This document shows positions 32,223 to 44,408 of a stretch of DNA of 64,000 nt, piece by piece. Numbering within the stretch: the first letter of the stretch is position 1; each line of letters begins with the position of its first letter. Under the pieces are notes generated by a model, which ran no database searches, was not told where the DNA came from, and was given only the letters and a program-made list of their open reading frames with translations. This DNA is from Bisporella sp. PMI_857 (Eukaryota; Ascomycota; Leotiomycetes; Helotiales; Helotiaceae). The translations under genes were made by a program, and so were the position numbers. The stretch covers positions 62,001-126,000 of the forward strand of contig JAJSPD010000076.1 in NCBI GenBank assembly GCA_021307315.1. Reading direction: 5' to 3'.

Positions 32223-32605
32223 AAATATCCGAATTTGGCACGATAACTTCAAACTTAAATTCTACGCCAACTATACATTCAAAAATTATGAATTTAGTAC
32301 CGTTCGAAAGATATGAACCAGTAAATTAACATATATCTAGTATTATAATTATAGCGTTGGTTCTATGAGAGTCATTCTCAGTCTAATAATCAAGCGTATT
32401 GTTGAGGTAGCAGATAATACCTTAAGCGAGAGCTTAATTTCAGCCTCATTTGGTGGTACAGTAATACGCCGTAATACGCCATGTTACGCCGTATTCTGAC
32501 TAAGCAGTGCGTATTCTTAAAGCTGTACCATTACGGCCTGCCGTACCGTATTATACCGTACCGTACCGTAATTTACGCCGTGGTATTTTTACGGCCACAC
32601 TACTG
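32223..32605. other. spacer with a possible hAT-type non-autonomous element
   Basis: From about 32455 to 32600 there is a block of TACGCC/TACCGTACC repeats. Read on the minus strand it begins CAGTAGTGTGGCCGTAAAA, like hAT-type ends. No 8-bp TSD could be shown. This block replaces the upstream part of the transporter gene. Confidence 0.35.
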
Positions 32606-34312
32606 GCTACACTGTGCAAAACTCGAGAAATAGGCATGCATTGCCTGGAGCCTTAGGTCTTGGTCAATCGACTGCAACTAACATATACAATGCATTTTCC
32701 TTCTTTTCATTTCTGGCGCCAATGGGGTTTGCACTCATTTCTGATATTTGGCTTGGAAGACATAAAACATTACTCTTGAGCTTGATGTAAGATAGCCTCA
32801 GGCTTATTCAATTTAAACAAGATTCCGACTAAAGATTCCAAAGGCTATACCTGTGTGGTTGCCTCGTAATGTTTACCACTTCTCTCCCAACAGCATTGGA
32901 CAATGGCGCTGGCGTTCCAGGGTTGGCTGTTTCGATGGTATTGATTGGATTGGGAGTAGGAGGAGTCAAGGCAACATTTTCGCCATTCTTAGGTATGTAT
33001 CAACGAGTCTGTGCAGATTCAGGTTCTGATAGCCGGATTAGGCGATCAATACGTTCAGAATATCCCGCAGCTCACCAGACGCAAGAATGGCGAAATGGCC
33101 ATAGTAGACCGCACGCTTACTCTTCAGTTGATCTACAACATATTTTACTGGTAATTAAGGCACATGTAATATCAGCAACTCATTGTCTCAAACTAACTCA
33201 AAACAGGTTTACAAATGTTGCAGCTATGTCTACCGTCGCTACCACATTCCTAGAGAAAGAGTTCGACTTCTGGTTATCATATCTTATGGGAACCATATCT
33301 CTATGTATTACCCTAGCAATATTTGCGTTTACTTCTAGCAAGTTGGGTAGGCATTAGGGACTCATATCCCCAAAGTCTTCTTACTAATAGCCTATTAAGT
33401 TAGAATCCCACCTCAAGGAAATGTGTTGCCCAAAGCAACTAAAGTGCTAGTCCGCTCATGTAAAAGCGGATTTAAACTAAGCAATGCGAAGCCGGAATAT
33501 CAAGCTATGCATTATGGACAGGCTGTGCCATGGACCGACCAATTTGTGGATGAACTAAAGCGAGGATTGATCGCCTGCCGTGTAATGTGAGCGTTCTCTA
33601 ATTTCTTATTTTACTCTAATCGCCGAGATTCGAACTAACCGTAAACCCTTCCAGATTTTCATTCGTAGTCTTCTATCTAGCAATCGGACAGTTGATGAAC
33701 AACCTTGTTTCTCAAGCCGGACAGATGAAGCTCTACGGCATCCCAAACGACATGATAAACTCTATGGCCGGAGTCGGCTGCATTGTTCTCGGACCAGTAT
33801 TTCAAGCATTATACTCCTTCCTCGGCCGGCGAAAAATCAAATTCGGCCCCATAGCCCGAATCACGGTTGCATTTCTCGTCTGCGGCGGCGCCATGGCTTA
33901 CGCTGCCGGCATACAAAAGCTCATCTACAGCGCGGGACCATGTTATGATCGGCCGCTCGCATGCGCCTTGTCGCAAGGAGGGAGAGTCCCTAACGATGTA
34001 AACGTATGGCTGCAGCTTCCGATGTATTTCATCATCGCGGTAGCCGAAATTCTAGGCTTTGTTACCGTCTCGGAATATTCTTATTCGAAGGCGCCCCCCG
34101 GGATGAGGACGATTGTGCAGGCACTCACGCAACTGACCGCTGCAGTTGGGAGCGCTTTTGGAATGGCGATCACGCCGCTTGCCAAGGATCCCACGTTGAT
34201 CATTATGTATTCTTGCCTCACTGGCGCGATCGCCTTGTCAGCGGGTTTATTTTGGTGGAGGTTCAGGAAATATGATAAGATGGATGCAGAGCTGAATCGA
34301 TTGAATGAGTAA
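32606..34312 (+). pseudogene. POT/PTR2-family peptide transporter, N-terminus missing
   Basis: Six exons can be joined in frame: 32606-32786, 32844-32992, 33042-33150, 33207-33346, 33400-33586 and 33655-34312, about 474 residues. Family marks are ALPGALGLGQSTAT, SPFLGDQY (across intron 2), VDRTLTLQLIYNIFYWFTN, VRIPPQGNVLP and a C-terminal hydrophobic half (AEILGFVTVSEYSYSKAPPG). POT carriers import di- and tripeptides with protons at the plasma membrane. The first 100 or so residues, with the first helices, are absent. Upstream sequence switches straight to repeat DNA near 32600. Each remaining exon is intact, so truncation is probably recent, or the start lies in an unrecognised exon. Confidence 0.75.
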
Positions 34313-36364
34313 GCCATTGTACAATACACAACGTGTTCTTTGAATGCCTTGGCGAAAATTTATGTTCATAGACAATAAAGTTTTTGAAGTAGTATGCTTT
34401 TTAAAGTCTTATTCTGCTCTCACTCGTTCCAAGGTTAATATTAACTCAAGCAAATCTGGAAGGTTTGCCAAAACATGACGTCTGCGTAGAGTCAAGCTCA
34501 TTATCAGTGTTTACAAAGAGAATTCTTGGACCTTAAACATATTTGCTTACTCTGAGTTAACAGTACTTAGATCTTAACTTTAATATCTCAAGGGTTGGAC
34601 GATATACTATTCCAAAATCCTACGTTATTTTTCTTCTATTGCGTTTTAGTAACCTTAACCGAGTAATTCTTAACACCGAAAAGCATTACATGTATAACTA
34701 ATTATTCCACGGTCAATGCTCGTTACACTGGAATTCAAGATATCGGAATAAGAAAGTTTCTACATAAAACTTATAAAAGTTCAGCTTAATTTACTCCAAG
34801 AATACAAAATTTGCATAGAACTCGGAATTTTCAGCGCTATCTTTCATGTTCATGAGCTTCAGGTCCGAGCTGCCATTTCGTTTGTGTGCCAGCCGCAGGT
34901 GTATATATAGTTGTCTCATTATCGGCATAGGTGGTTGGCCTTACAGCCGCCCCTCCGCTAGTAGACATTCCAAATGTATACAGGAAGGAAGCTCAACATC
35001 CACAGTCTGGTGTTGAGAGTAAGGACGACTACGTATTATATTCTTGCATAATTCTGCATATAATTGCCCCACAAACTTTTTATATCAACAAACCGTTACA
35101 TATCGAGATATTAATATATATCCCAGGCTTCCGACATACCCAAATTTAAGTGTTAGACACCTCTAAACGTTCAAGGAACCTCAAGCCAAGTTACATAAAA
35201 TTTAATTACGCTCTAAGATTCAATAAATTAAGCCAGGTAAAGCCACCGGCGAAACGTAACTAACTCAGATCTCAACGCCGCTCACTATAGATTATATTTC
35301 GCTTACACGACAAAGTACAGTCCTTTACCTTTGCAAACAAAATGACGCTCGCTTACTTTAGTTCCCATGCATCCGTAACAGCCGTTGCCGCGCTCGCACG
35401 CTTGATGTACGCGCAGGCGACCTATGGCCGCTTCCTCATCGGGATTGACAGTTGAGGGCAGATACTCCCAGCGCTCCTAATACCCGACCCAGGTCCCTGC
35501 ATGTGAAGCGCAATATCGCTATACGGTCTTCGAGCCCGAATTCAACGCGCAACTGCGGCTTAACAAATCAAATGCTGAATGAAGCTCCGGCTCTAGCTTC
35601 AAGATCAGGATGACTTAGCTGACACGGTTATAACATACCTAAGCGTTTCCGCTGGTTTTTCACGCGCTTCTCTTGAGTCGCTGTTGGCAGCGTGCTACGA
35701 GACTATATATTGGCTTTTCGGAGTAAAATCTGGGAAGGTGACCTGTGCGATATTAACTTCTTAGATCGTAATTCCCACATCTCCGCGAGTTGAGATGATC
35801 GGCGGAAAGTTTTTGAGGGGAGAGTCATCCATGTTCAGTAGATATTTCTGGGGAGTATGTAGAGGAGTTGTTGGTTGCTGCAAGAGTTGCCTTGTGAAAA
35901 TTGTTGAAATTTAATGAGCTGGCACATTTCTATGTTCGGCATTGGATCATTTAGTAGATTAAGGAGGAATATGAGTGCATTATATGAGTGTATATAAAAT
36001 TTCAAGTTTGTCTATGTAGTAGCTGGCGGGTTAAATATTGGCTAATAGTGTAGATCAGTTGTGTCATTTGAGAGTGAGTATATGGCTTAACCTGTGAAGG
36101 CAGTAAAGGGAGAAACTTATCAGGTAGTTTGCCTCCTTGGAAGAGCATCGGTTAGGAAGTGTGAACGTTTAAGGATTAACCTAGGTAATTTTCACGCAAT
36201 CAAGGCGCTATCATCTATCACAAAGTGCAATCTCAGCCTCGACGAAATGTTCGTCTCCCCCTTGAAGAATATCATTCATATTCAGAACGTGATGTCCTAA
36301 AGCTTGACTATTCAAGAGCGGCCAAGCCTACCATCCACCGCATCCAACAACCTGAATGGCACCC
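34313..36364. other. gene-free interval
   Basis: I see only short frames. One of 37 codons at 35342-35455 has no recognisable similarity. No repeat was identified. Confidence 0.5.
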
Positions 36365-37292
36365 TTAAACGTACTGGATAATAACGCTAGAAGAGCCAGA
36401 AAGCGAGACATCGGTCAACACCGAGCTCCCCTGCTTAATATCAATGATCGTCGCGCCGGTGACGCCAACAGTCGTGCTCCCCTTCTTCGCGCTCGCCCCC
36501 GTGAAAGTGACGGAGCCAAAGTTGGCAAACTGGACCTGGGAGCCACCGCTCTCGAAGTCCTCGACGATCCACTCGGCGTTGTACTCGCAAAGCGAGCCGA
36601 GGGAGCCCTCGTTGCTGAAGGTATGGGAGACGGACTTGCCGGTGGTGTTGTTGGTGACGGTGGCGGTACCGCCGGTCTTGGAAGTTGCGGTCACGGTCAC
36701 GGTGATGGAGTCGCCGGCTTTGAGGGGGATGTTGGAGAAGTCGTAGGCGTAGTCCGGGTACCATTCGTACCAGGCATCATACGTGATTGAGGAGCCGGAC
36801 TTGGTCCAGTCGATGCCCGTTTGGAGAATGGCGGTGCCGCAGGTGTCTCCGTCAATGCCAACCCACGCCTGATTTTGTTATCAGTAAATGGTTTTGTAAG
36901 ATTTAATATACGGCAAACAGAGTGGCATGGCTATGACAGGTAGAAACGCGGACCAAAAGTGCAGCGTCCTTTGTCATATGATGGAAACTAAAAAATGTTC
37001 TTACCGAACCGGATCCAGTGGTAGAAGGAGTCGGCACTGTAAAAGTACCAGTGACGCTGGTGAAACCAGTGCTGACAAGAACAGCGCCAGCCCAGTTGGA
37101 ACTATAGTCAACATTGGTCTTGTTGGTAAGCTCCAGAGCCTCGAGGGCCTCAACCTCGCCGACTCTCTGGAGAGGCTTAGTCTGACGATTAGCTGCTCGT
37201 CGCAAGGCACGTTCACGGCGCATAGCAGTCCCTGGGGCAGCAACGGCGCTGCCCGCAAGCAGGAGGGTGCTGGCAATGGTGGCGAACTTCAT
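36365..37292 (-). CDS. secreted glutamic peptidase (G1, eqolisin/A4 family)
   Basis: Two exons (37292-37005, 36868-36365) with a 136-nt intron (GTAAGA...CAG) encode 263 residues, the usual pre-pro length. A signal peptide (MKFATIASTLLLAGSAVA) precedes an arginine-rich propeptide (MRRERALRRAANRQ). The mature domain has DYSSNWAGAVL, WVGIDGDTCGTAILQTGID with the likely catalytic Gln about 112, and CEYNAEWIVEDFE with the catalytic Glu (about 193 or 197). These enzymes are acid proteases secreted for protein digestion. The two cysteines (about 106 and 188) could pair. It stands alone between long non-coding intervals. Acid (pH-dependent) induction is usual in the family but is not shown here. Confidence 0.92.
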
Positions 37293-39450
37293 CTTGGCGG
37301 ATGGATGGTGGACGAACGGAGAAGATGGAGCGAGGGTGGACTTGAATGATTAATTCCCAACGAGAGTTCTGCTTTTCATGGCGACGGACATCAAGATATA
37401 TATATTAACAGCAAAATGCTGTTATCTGCCATGCTGTATGCCCCTCCATATCAGAATCTCAAAGTTTCTGCAGCTCATATCAATTTCCCCTGCAATGGTG
37501 TGCACAAAATGCAAGAAACTACCAGAATTCCCTCAGGATTTCGCAATCCTGAACGGAAGTTTGCGAATAATGTTTAGAACGTCATGGCTTAGGAGACGGC
37601 GATGAAGCACAAAGAGGAAGGAGATTAATAGCACGCAACCACGATTTATTCCGCCTGCTCAGCGTCTGACAGAAAGTGAAATATGATTGGGCTGTGGACA
37701 CGTCCTCCCGCCCAAATTGCGGTTCACCCGCGCGAATGGTTTCATGGAAAGTGTGGCTTGAAAATGGGTGTGCTGCTACCGGGATTGGAAAACTTGATTG
37801 ATTGATTTGATTATTTAATTGATATTGATTGGATTGTTGAAGGCTCCAAATGCCGAGATGTGTCATCCGCATGCACAGACGTTTGGAAGGAGGGGGTTTT
37901 GGCGGTCATTAGACGCTATCACCTTACCTCAGCACTCTATCGACTTTATAACTATCGCTGTCGGCAACCAGCAGTCGAGTGTTTATAAAACATTCTAGGA
38001 TAAAAATAAAAATATGCTCGGTTCATATAATAGCATGTGCAGATAACACCAAACCTACACCCGCATAGGACTGTCTGTCTGTCGCAAAGCAAACGATGAA
38101 AAGCGAAAGGTACCCGCTGGCCACGCAAGCTCAAAGAGTATTGTAGGAGTTATACAGCACTTGCTTGCAAACAGTTTGCTTCCTCGCCTTCCCATAACTC
38201 AAAGACCTTCCTTTAACGACTACAAGTCCGTCGCAGGTTTACTTATTCCCATCTCATCGGTGGAGTCAAGCTTTGATACCCCAAAGATAAGCTTTTGCCA
38301 CGACCAGCCCAGCGCGGACAAGCTTTTGCCCAGATTTGGAGGGGCGTGCCTTTTCACTTTCCCCCAGATTCCCACCTTGGCAGGTGGTAACCATCTTCCA
38401 CCATTTGCCATTCGCATGTCGTGACCATGTGAGCATGTCGCTGGATCAGGTTGTTGGATGCTGGTTTGATCTTTGGATGTTGTTTTGTTTATGAAATGAG
38501 TCGTTGGTTCGCTGCATTGGGACCTCCCTTTTTAGACAGGCTAGCGCGGTATGGGCTGTGTCTACGTTGCGAGTCTTGAACCATCAAACCGTGCTTAATC
38601 ATTTATCGATAACAATTACTATTGCTTTTCAAAGGAAACTTTCATATTCATATGCTCGAATTAGGCTCATTTTACGGCTCAAGTGAGCTTTGGGCAAGGA
38701 GCCTCGAAACAAATTTCAAGACCAAACAAGCACTGTCATTTTGAGAGTATTTTTCTGGTCAGGTTCATGGTCGAAAGGGCATTTTCTAGCTAATTTTGCT
38801 TAATGTGATTTGTGCTAGAGGCACTAAGTACAATTTATCTTACGAATAGACTGAGATTGTGAGTTGCGACAAGGTTGACAAGACAAGAATGAAGCCATTC
38901 GTTCCATACATCACAATAGAGGTTGAGAAAATACAAAATTAAAGAGCAATGTACGGTGTTTTAAAGCGCGCTCAGAAGCTCATCAAATATTTCCCTTCTT
39001 CTACTAGACCAACTTGTTTATCTGTTCTCCTAACTTGGAGAATTATTACCTATTTTGATGAAGAAAAACGTTAAGAACCAAGCCACCGGTTGCGCTGCTC
39101 CCTAGCATAGCAGCCATCGCAGGCACCATGTGGTGAGGTCTAACCAATGGCAAGTTAGAGGCGAAACAATCTTGGAAACATAGGGTAAGGACGCTCATTA
39201 TACCGGTACGGATTTTCATAATGGGATTGTTACCCAACATTTCGTTCTGCGACATTTGAGGAAGAATACAAACAGTATCGCATAATAATTATAGTAAAGG
39301 ATAGCGCATACCTATTTGAGATGCTGAAATATGCCATTGCTAGCTCTCGACCGCGATCGCTCATTCAACGCTCGTATAGGTGTTTAGAGCGTTCAGAGTA
39401 TACGCAAACGAGCTCGCTCCCTCATCGTATCACGAAAGTTCGGCACCGTT
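37293..39450. other. gene-free interval
   Basis: It includes the promoter of the peptidase gene and the 3' flank of HET gene 2. Frames of 60-96 codons lack any recognisable domain. Nothing else was seen. Confidence 0.5.
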
Positions 39451-41397
39451 TTAAAGACCGGAACAACTCGCCATCCATAAATCCATGCACGTAGCTATGT
39501 GTTCATTAGCAATTAGAAGTGTAGCCTGCTCAAAGAGTACATACCATGCACCAACGAGCGTAAAATGACCATGATGGTTCGGATGGTCACGAAGAAGGAC
39601 AGGCATGCTTGCGCCTTTCAGCACTACCACGAGGTCGTGGATCTGAGCGTTGTAAGGCACCAATCCCATGTAGCCGCCTTTGATAGTGGCAAATCGTCGA
39701 CCCAGCCGCGACATCCTCTCTTGGTGAAACTTCCTAATGGAATATGCGGCCCTTCTTTCTGCCTCCGACATATCAGGGGAGAGGAAGGAGGAAGGAACTG
39801 GCATTGATTCGTCCCATTCTCGAAAGCCTTCACCTTCGCCGCATCTTTCCTTATCTGGACCCAGATCCATGACCATCGTTCGAGCGAAAGCTTTCTCATA
39901 TGTATGGCAGTGCTCAGTTGGGTACAGACGATGCCTTGTCCGTTGGGCGCCCTTGAATGCTAGTCTACGCGACTCTGCTATGCTTTGTCCGGTGTCATCT
40001 TGTTCCATGCTTAGAGATTCGATTCTGGTGAGCTTGGCTCCCGAAGCCTTGAGAATATTGCCATCGAACGAAATATCTGGCTCTAAGGATAGCGAAGCTT
40101 GGTAGACAGGATTCCCGAAATTTAATCTGGGTAGGACAGGATATAGATGATGCCTCGGCAAACGAAGGTCGGGCACCCAGCTTGGAAGTTCGGCGTCTCT
40201 GCCACTACCTTGGCCAGCGAATATAAAATCGAGGGTTTGATTGCGCTCAAGGATATACTTGGTAGCCTCAACATATAAGTTCTGCCATGACCATTTACAG
40301 TTTGGCTTGATAGGACAGTCTCCGTCTAAGGCTATGTACCCATAAATAAGATCCTTGGGATCGCCGCACACTCTCTCGCAGAATTGCAAGATCCAAAGCG
40401 CAAGAGATGTGCCTCCTTCCCTCCAAGAGTTGCGACGTACGAACAAAAAAGCCACAGCTTGGGCACTGGCGACTTCAGCGCTCTCAGCGTGAGCCATAGC
40501 AAATTCTGTTCGTTGAAGCTGAAGGCTTTGGCGACGATGCAGAAGTCCTATCGTAGTGAATAGCTCCTCGGGTGCTTGGTGCTGGCCCCATATGAAACGA
40601 AGTTTGGTGGCACGGATAAACTCTTGTACGGTCCATACCCGAGTAAACCAGTCACGACTGAGCAACCGCTCACCGAAGTCAAACCAAATCTCTTTGTTCT
40701 CGTGAAAGTCCTGTATCATACGATGGTGGCTCAAATTTCCGTCATTCATTTCCTCAAAGTGTTTTAATGCTTTGCTACTCTTTTTCTCTTCGTCGTCTTT
40801 ACCAAGCCATACGAGGACTTCCGTAGCATTACCATAAATATCCCCCATCAGCGGAATCTGGACGTCTTTCTCTGGATTTTGACCCCCTTGCTGGTCGATG
40901 CAAATAGCGTCAACCCAAATCCTTCGTGGGACGCCGTTCCCAGGACTTCGAAGATACTTCAAGGCCCAGAAGAGATTCTCGCGGATCTTGATGTGGATGC
41001 CATTCACTACCAGAAGGTGATCATTGGGAGGAGCTCGCCACGTGTAGGAAAGTGCCTCGTAAGTCGAGGTGTCGACATTGCCCAGCTCGAGATCACACTC
41101 TATGGGGTCATCCCAGCCCCCGGGTTTCAGTATCAAAATGCGAATCTCACGGTCTTTGATAGGGTTTTGTAGATATAGAGCCGGTAGATTTTGAGGCTGG
41201 CCAGTGTCACTATTCCGATCTGGTTGCTGGTTCAAAGCTCCGAAGGAAGGAGAAGAAGCAGGAGAAGAAGGTGGGTTAAGTGTTGTGTTTTCTCCCATCA
41301 CCGCTGGACGAGGCTGTCGTCTTCGCTCTCTCCTTACCTTAGCAATGAAACCCCTGCCTATGATGGCGGTACTCGCGAATAATAGCTGCAGAACCAT
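39451..41397 (-). CDS. HET-domain protein 2
   Basis: The first ATG in frame is at 41397; the frame extends 18 nt upstream from a TTG, which I do not use. The product has 648 residues without introns. HET motifs are YEALSYTW (about 113-120, followed by RAP instead of the usual GDP), IWVDAICIDQ (about 160-169), IYGNATEVLVWLGK (about 187-200) and DWFTRVWTVQEF (about 254-265). The first 18 residues (MVLQLLFASTAIIGRGFI) are hydrophobic and precede a basic cluster (KVRRERRR), which suggests a membrane anchor or signal-anchor. This is unusual for the family. Starting at Met34 would remove it. The gene is not closely similar to HET gene 1 outside the domain. Role as for the other: possible non-self recognition. 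Confidence 0.9.
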   Translation of the reverse strand: MVLQLLFASTAIIGRGFIAKVRRERRRQPRPAVMGENTTLNPPSSPASSPSFGALNQQPDRNSDTGQPQNLPALYLQNPIKDREIRILILKPGGWDDPIECDLELGNVDTSTYEALSYTWRAPPNDHLLVVNGIHIKIRENLFWALKYLRSPGNGVPRRIWVDAICIDQQGGQNPEKDVQIPLMGDIYGNATEVLVWLGKDDEEKKSSKALKHFEEMNDGNLSHHRMIQDFHENKEIWFDFGERLLSRDWFTRVWTVQEFIRATKLRFIWGQHQAPEELFTTIGLLHRRQSLQLQRTEFAMAHAESAEVASAQAVAFLFVRRNSWREGGTSLALWILQFCERVCGDPKDLIYGYIALDGDCPIKPNCKWSWQNLYVEATKYILERNQTLDFIFAGQGSGRDAELPSWVPDLRLPRHHLYPVLPRLNFGNPVYQASLSLEPDISFDGNILKASGAKLTRIESLSMEQDDTGQSIAESRRLAFKGAQRTRHRLYPTEHCHTYEKAFARTMVMDLGPDKERCGEGEGFREWDESMPVPSSFLSPDMSEAERRAAYSIRKFHQERMSRLGRRFATIKGGYMGLVPYNAQIHDLVVVLKGASMPVLLRDHPNHHGHFTLVGAWYVLFEQATLLIANEHIATCMDLWMASCSGL

Positions 41398-42429
41398 TAT
41401 AACCGCAGGATCCAATTTTTTTTTTTTTTTTTTTAAAAAGAGAGCCCTGAAGAAATGGAGCTGAAAAGGATATCACAGAGCGCACTTGGTCGGCCTGATG
41501 GTTGTGGCAAAAGGGACTAAAATGGAGTCGGTACAATGTTAGAGGTAGCATCTATCCACACCAGATTGCAAGCCACACTCGCGTCATCATATACTGTGCC
41601 AGCCGTGTTTGAAATCTGGCTGCAAACAAAGCTGAAATTCCTACGAATGACTTCAGTTGCACAAGAACGCCACGATACGTCTATTGGGTACGACGGCTCA
41701 GCCACAGGCCGCAAAGTGGTTCTTGGAGCGGAAAGCGGCATATGCCAGCGCAAAGTCCTAACTGGACGGATTAGGCTCATAGCCCAGTTTCCAAATTATT
41801 ATTTTGTAGGATCCTCAAACGATTTTTCGGAGGATACGCATTGAAATAGACTTCTTTCTGCAAGATGTAATTAAAGCAATGGCGTACGCACGTCTGTTCG
41901 GCGTTATCAAGAGTTAACATAGGCCCGTTCGATAATATGATCGATCTATCCATTATCTACTATTTCCTCAATTTTACTTCGGCTTTAGACATAGAATATA
42001 TGCCTTTGCGCTTGATAATCTCGATTTTAGCGGTTGGCCTAGCCGGGTATATGCTTTCTATGTATTGCATTGCAATATCGGTCCAGCTTCGAGACATGTA
42101 ATGGCCCATCCGGTGGCTACCGTTTCGGTTGGTTTAACCTTACAAAGACAAGACCGAGCTCGCTGGCACCCAACTTCAGGTACAGAGAACAGTAAAGATC
42201 GCGGACAAGTGCATGATAAAAATATATCTACGGCAGATGTAGGCTTTTTCCATACATTTAGAATCACTTGTCACGATTATTCGCGCTCAAATAGTCCAGC
42301 AAGCGGAAGAGCCGGTTACTAATCGATTGCCAACATTTCACGTGATCTGTCTGGAAGACTGAGTGTTCTATTTCGAGAGATCTATATTGATCTCCTTGAC
42401 AAGTACTCCTGTTAATGACGATCACCAGG
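41398..42429. other. promoter side of HET gene 2, 3' side of zinc-finger gene
   Basis: A run of 19 T at 41416-41434 is a poly(A) tract on the coding strand, only about 20 nt upstream of the HET start. No gene was seen in the rest. Confidence 0.5.
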
Positions 42430-44048
42430 TCACACCTTTTGCTCCTTTCCATGCGGCCAAAGACTGTAATATCGCTCAAAAACCGCAGAATCAGCCAGTA
42501 CATGCAATGACTGTAGGTCAAGCTGATCCTCTGAACGGTGAGTTACCAATGGCGGTGCCTGTGGTTTATCACCATTTGATTCCAAGATATCGGCAACTGC
42601 ACAGTCGAATTGAGCGCTAGTCTGAGTCAGCATCATACTTTACACCCATCGAATTAATCATAGCATCAACACAAAATGCATTAGACTTACCCACGAACCA
42701 GTCCCTCGATACCAGCCTCAGTCAAATGGCGAGAATGCACTCTCTGCAAATGAGATCGAAAATTATCGAGTCTCGGCCAAGATTTGTCAGCAGATTTGCA
42801 GCCTGGGAAACGGCATCTGTATCTCTCCACTTTTGCTGAGAGTTCAGGATGTTTGTGTTGAGCATGTCGGTCTAGGTCGCTTTTGGTGCTGAATCCTTCT
42901 ACTCGTGGACATCCAGGAACTTGGCAAATATAGGGCTTTGCGTGTCTGAGCTGATGTTTCCTTCAGGTATATCAGCAAGAGTATGCCTGGCGAAATCTTT
43001 GTAAAAACTCACTTCAGCTCCGAATTATTTTTCACATTTTTTTTACAGACGTCACATGTTATCCGATTTTGGCGATAGTTTATTTCTTCTCCTAGACTAG
43101 TGACATTTTCGATAGCAAAAGAATGGTTATTCTCTGGTGAATGGCTTTGGCTAGCAGGAAATTCCTGGCCGGAGGTTGCAGACAGATGCAGAGGCCAACC
43201 AGATGACGATACTTCGTGTACGGTATCCACTGACGGCACTTTCGGGGACGCATTTTCTGTTGACATTTGCTGCTCAGGATGCACCAGATTTGATTGGGGA
43301 GCTGTACTGTGAAAGCTACCGTCAAAACGGGATGCTTCTTCGACTGTCGCAATAGGCCTGTCTCTACGCAACGAGGGATCTGTTGACTGCAAGGCGAGAT
43401 TTTTGCCCTCCGATTCGTAACTCCTTACCTTTACCATTTCCAGGGACACTGTATCCGGTAGGACTCGGCGAGGCGGCATACCCCAGTCTGGCCGGTTTAG
43501 CTCCTGGAAATGCGTTGCAGTGGCTGTCGCAATTCTGACACTAGGGAGATATTGTGGATCATTTTCACGAGGAGCAAGAGGTGAGCCTTCTCGAAACGGG
43601 GATTTTTCCCTCTCCCTCTCTTCACGAGCCATCAGTGTCGATTCGCGTAACTTTTGGACCTTGGCCATTAATGTGTCTAGTCTGTGCATATAGACAGCCT
43701 TGTCCATTCCCTCGTCATTGGAATGTCTGATTTCTTCGCCTGCTGTACATAATCAGCATATTTCCTGAGATAATATGTCTAAAGATAGGTATAAGGCCGA
43801 CCTGTATCTAGTTTCCTTGAATGCATCATGGTCGACCAAGAATGATCATTCATCGATCCAAAAGACTCAGAACGAGGTCTCTTAGTTGCCGCCTCCAACG
43901 GAGATGGATCCACTGCCCGTTTTTGAGAAGTTGGTGAAGGGGGGGTTGGAGTTGGCGAAGAAGTACGTCTCGAGATGTAACCGGAGTCACCCCGATAGGT
44001 GGAGAGAGTCGAGCCATCAGGCGACTTAGTGTAAAAGAAATTCAGCAT
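42430..44048 (-). CDS. C2H2 zinc-finger protein
   Basis: Four exons join in frame: 44048-43802, 43742-43013, 42960-42691 and 42616-42430, about 477 residues. The N-terminal 300 residues are Ser/Pro-rich and charged. Three finger-like units lie in the C-terminal part: ITCDVCKKNVKNNSELKKHQ, CQVPGCPRVEGFSTKSDLDR followed by HAQHKH, and CRFPGCKSADKSWPRLDNFR followed by SHLQRVH. The last two fit C-x4-C-x15-H-x3/4-H and are likely DNA-binding. Intron 1 has the weak donor GTCGGC, so that junction is the least sure; the others have GTGAGT and GTAAGT. The C-terminal exon has no known domain. Probably a nuclear regulator; targets unknown. Confidence 0.8.
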
Positions 44049-44408
44049 TTTATCTCTGATTCAGGAGATATAACAGAGTCAGGGCAATCCTCAACTTGAG
44101 GTTACACCGGGAAGATTCTTCCAAACAAGAATCCGGTCGCAAGGTAGAATACCCGTGATTTCAAGGAATACTCACAGCAATAGTTGATTGGTCGTGGTGT
44201 GTCTGAGCAGCGGTACTTGAGGGAGAGTCTTGATGTATGATTCTTCTAGGTCGATGTTAGTTGATTGGCTCACAATCCGTAAATTCAAGTACGAACACTG
44301 GTGCCCGACCATTAGAAGCCGGTATTACTCTGAGATTCAGGTTGTTATTAAGAATATGAGCATTGACATGCTAAGCAGAACTTGTCAGCCAAATGCTCTT
44401 TTCCGAAA
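44049..44408. other. upstream of the zinc-finger gene
   Basis: Non-coding; probably its promoter. No clear motif. Confidence 0.4.

Noticed and set aside
35342..35455. 37-codon ATG ORF in the gene-free interval
   Set aside because: It is too short, with no signal peptide, domain or splice support.
36356..36790. 144-codon plus-strand ORF and 107-codon minus-strand ORF overlapping the G1 peptidase
   Set aside because: They are alternative frames of exon 2 of the peptidase, whose frame shows the family motifs and a clean splice.
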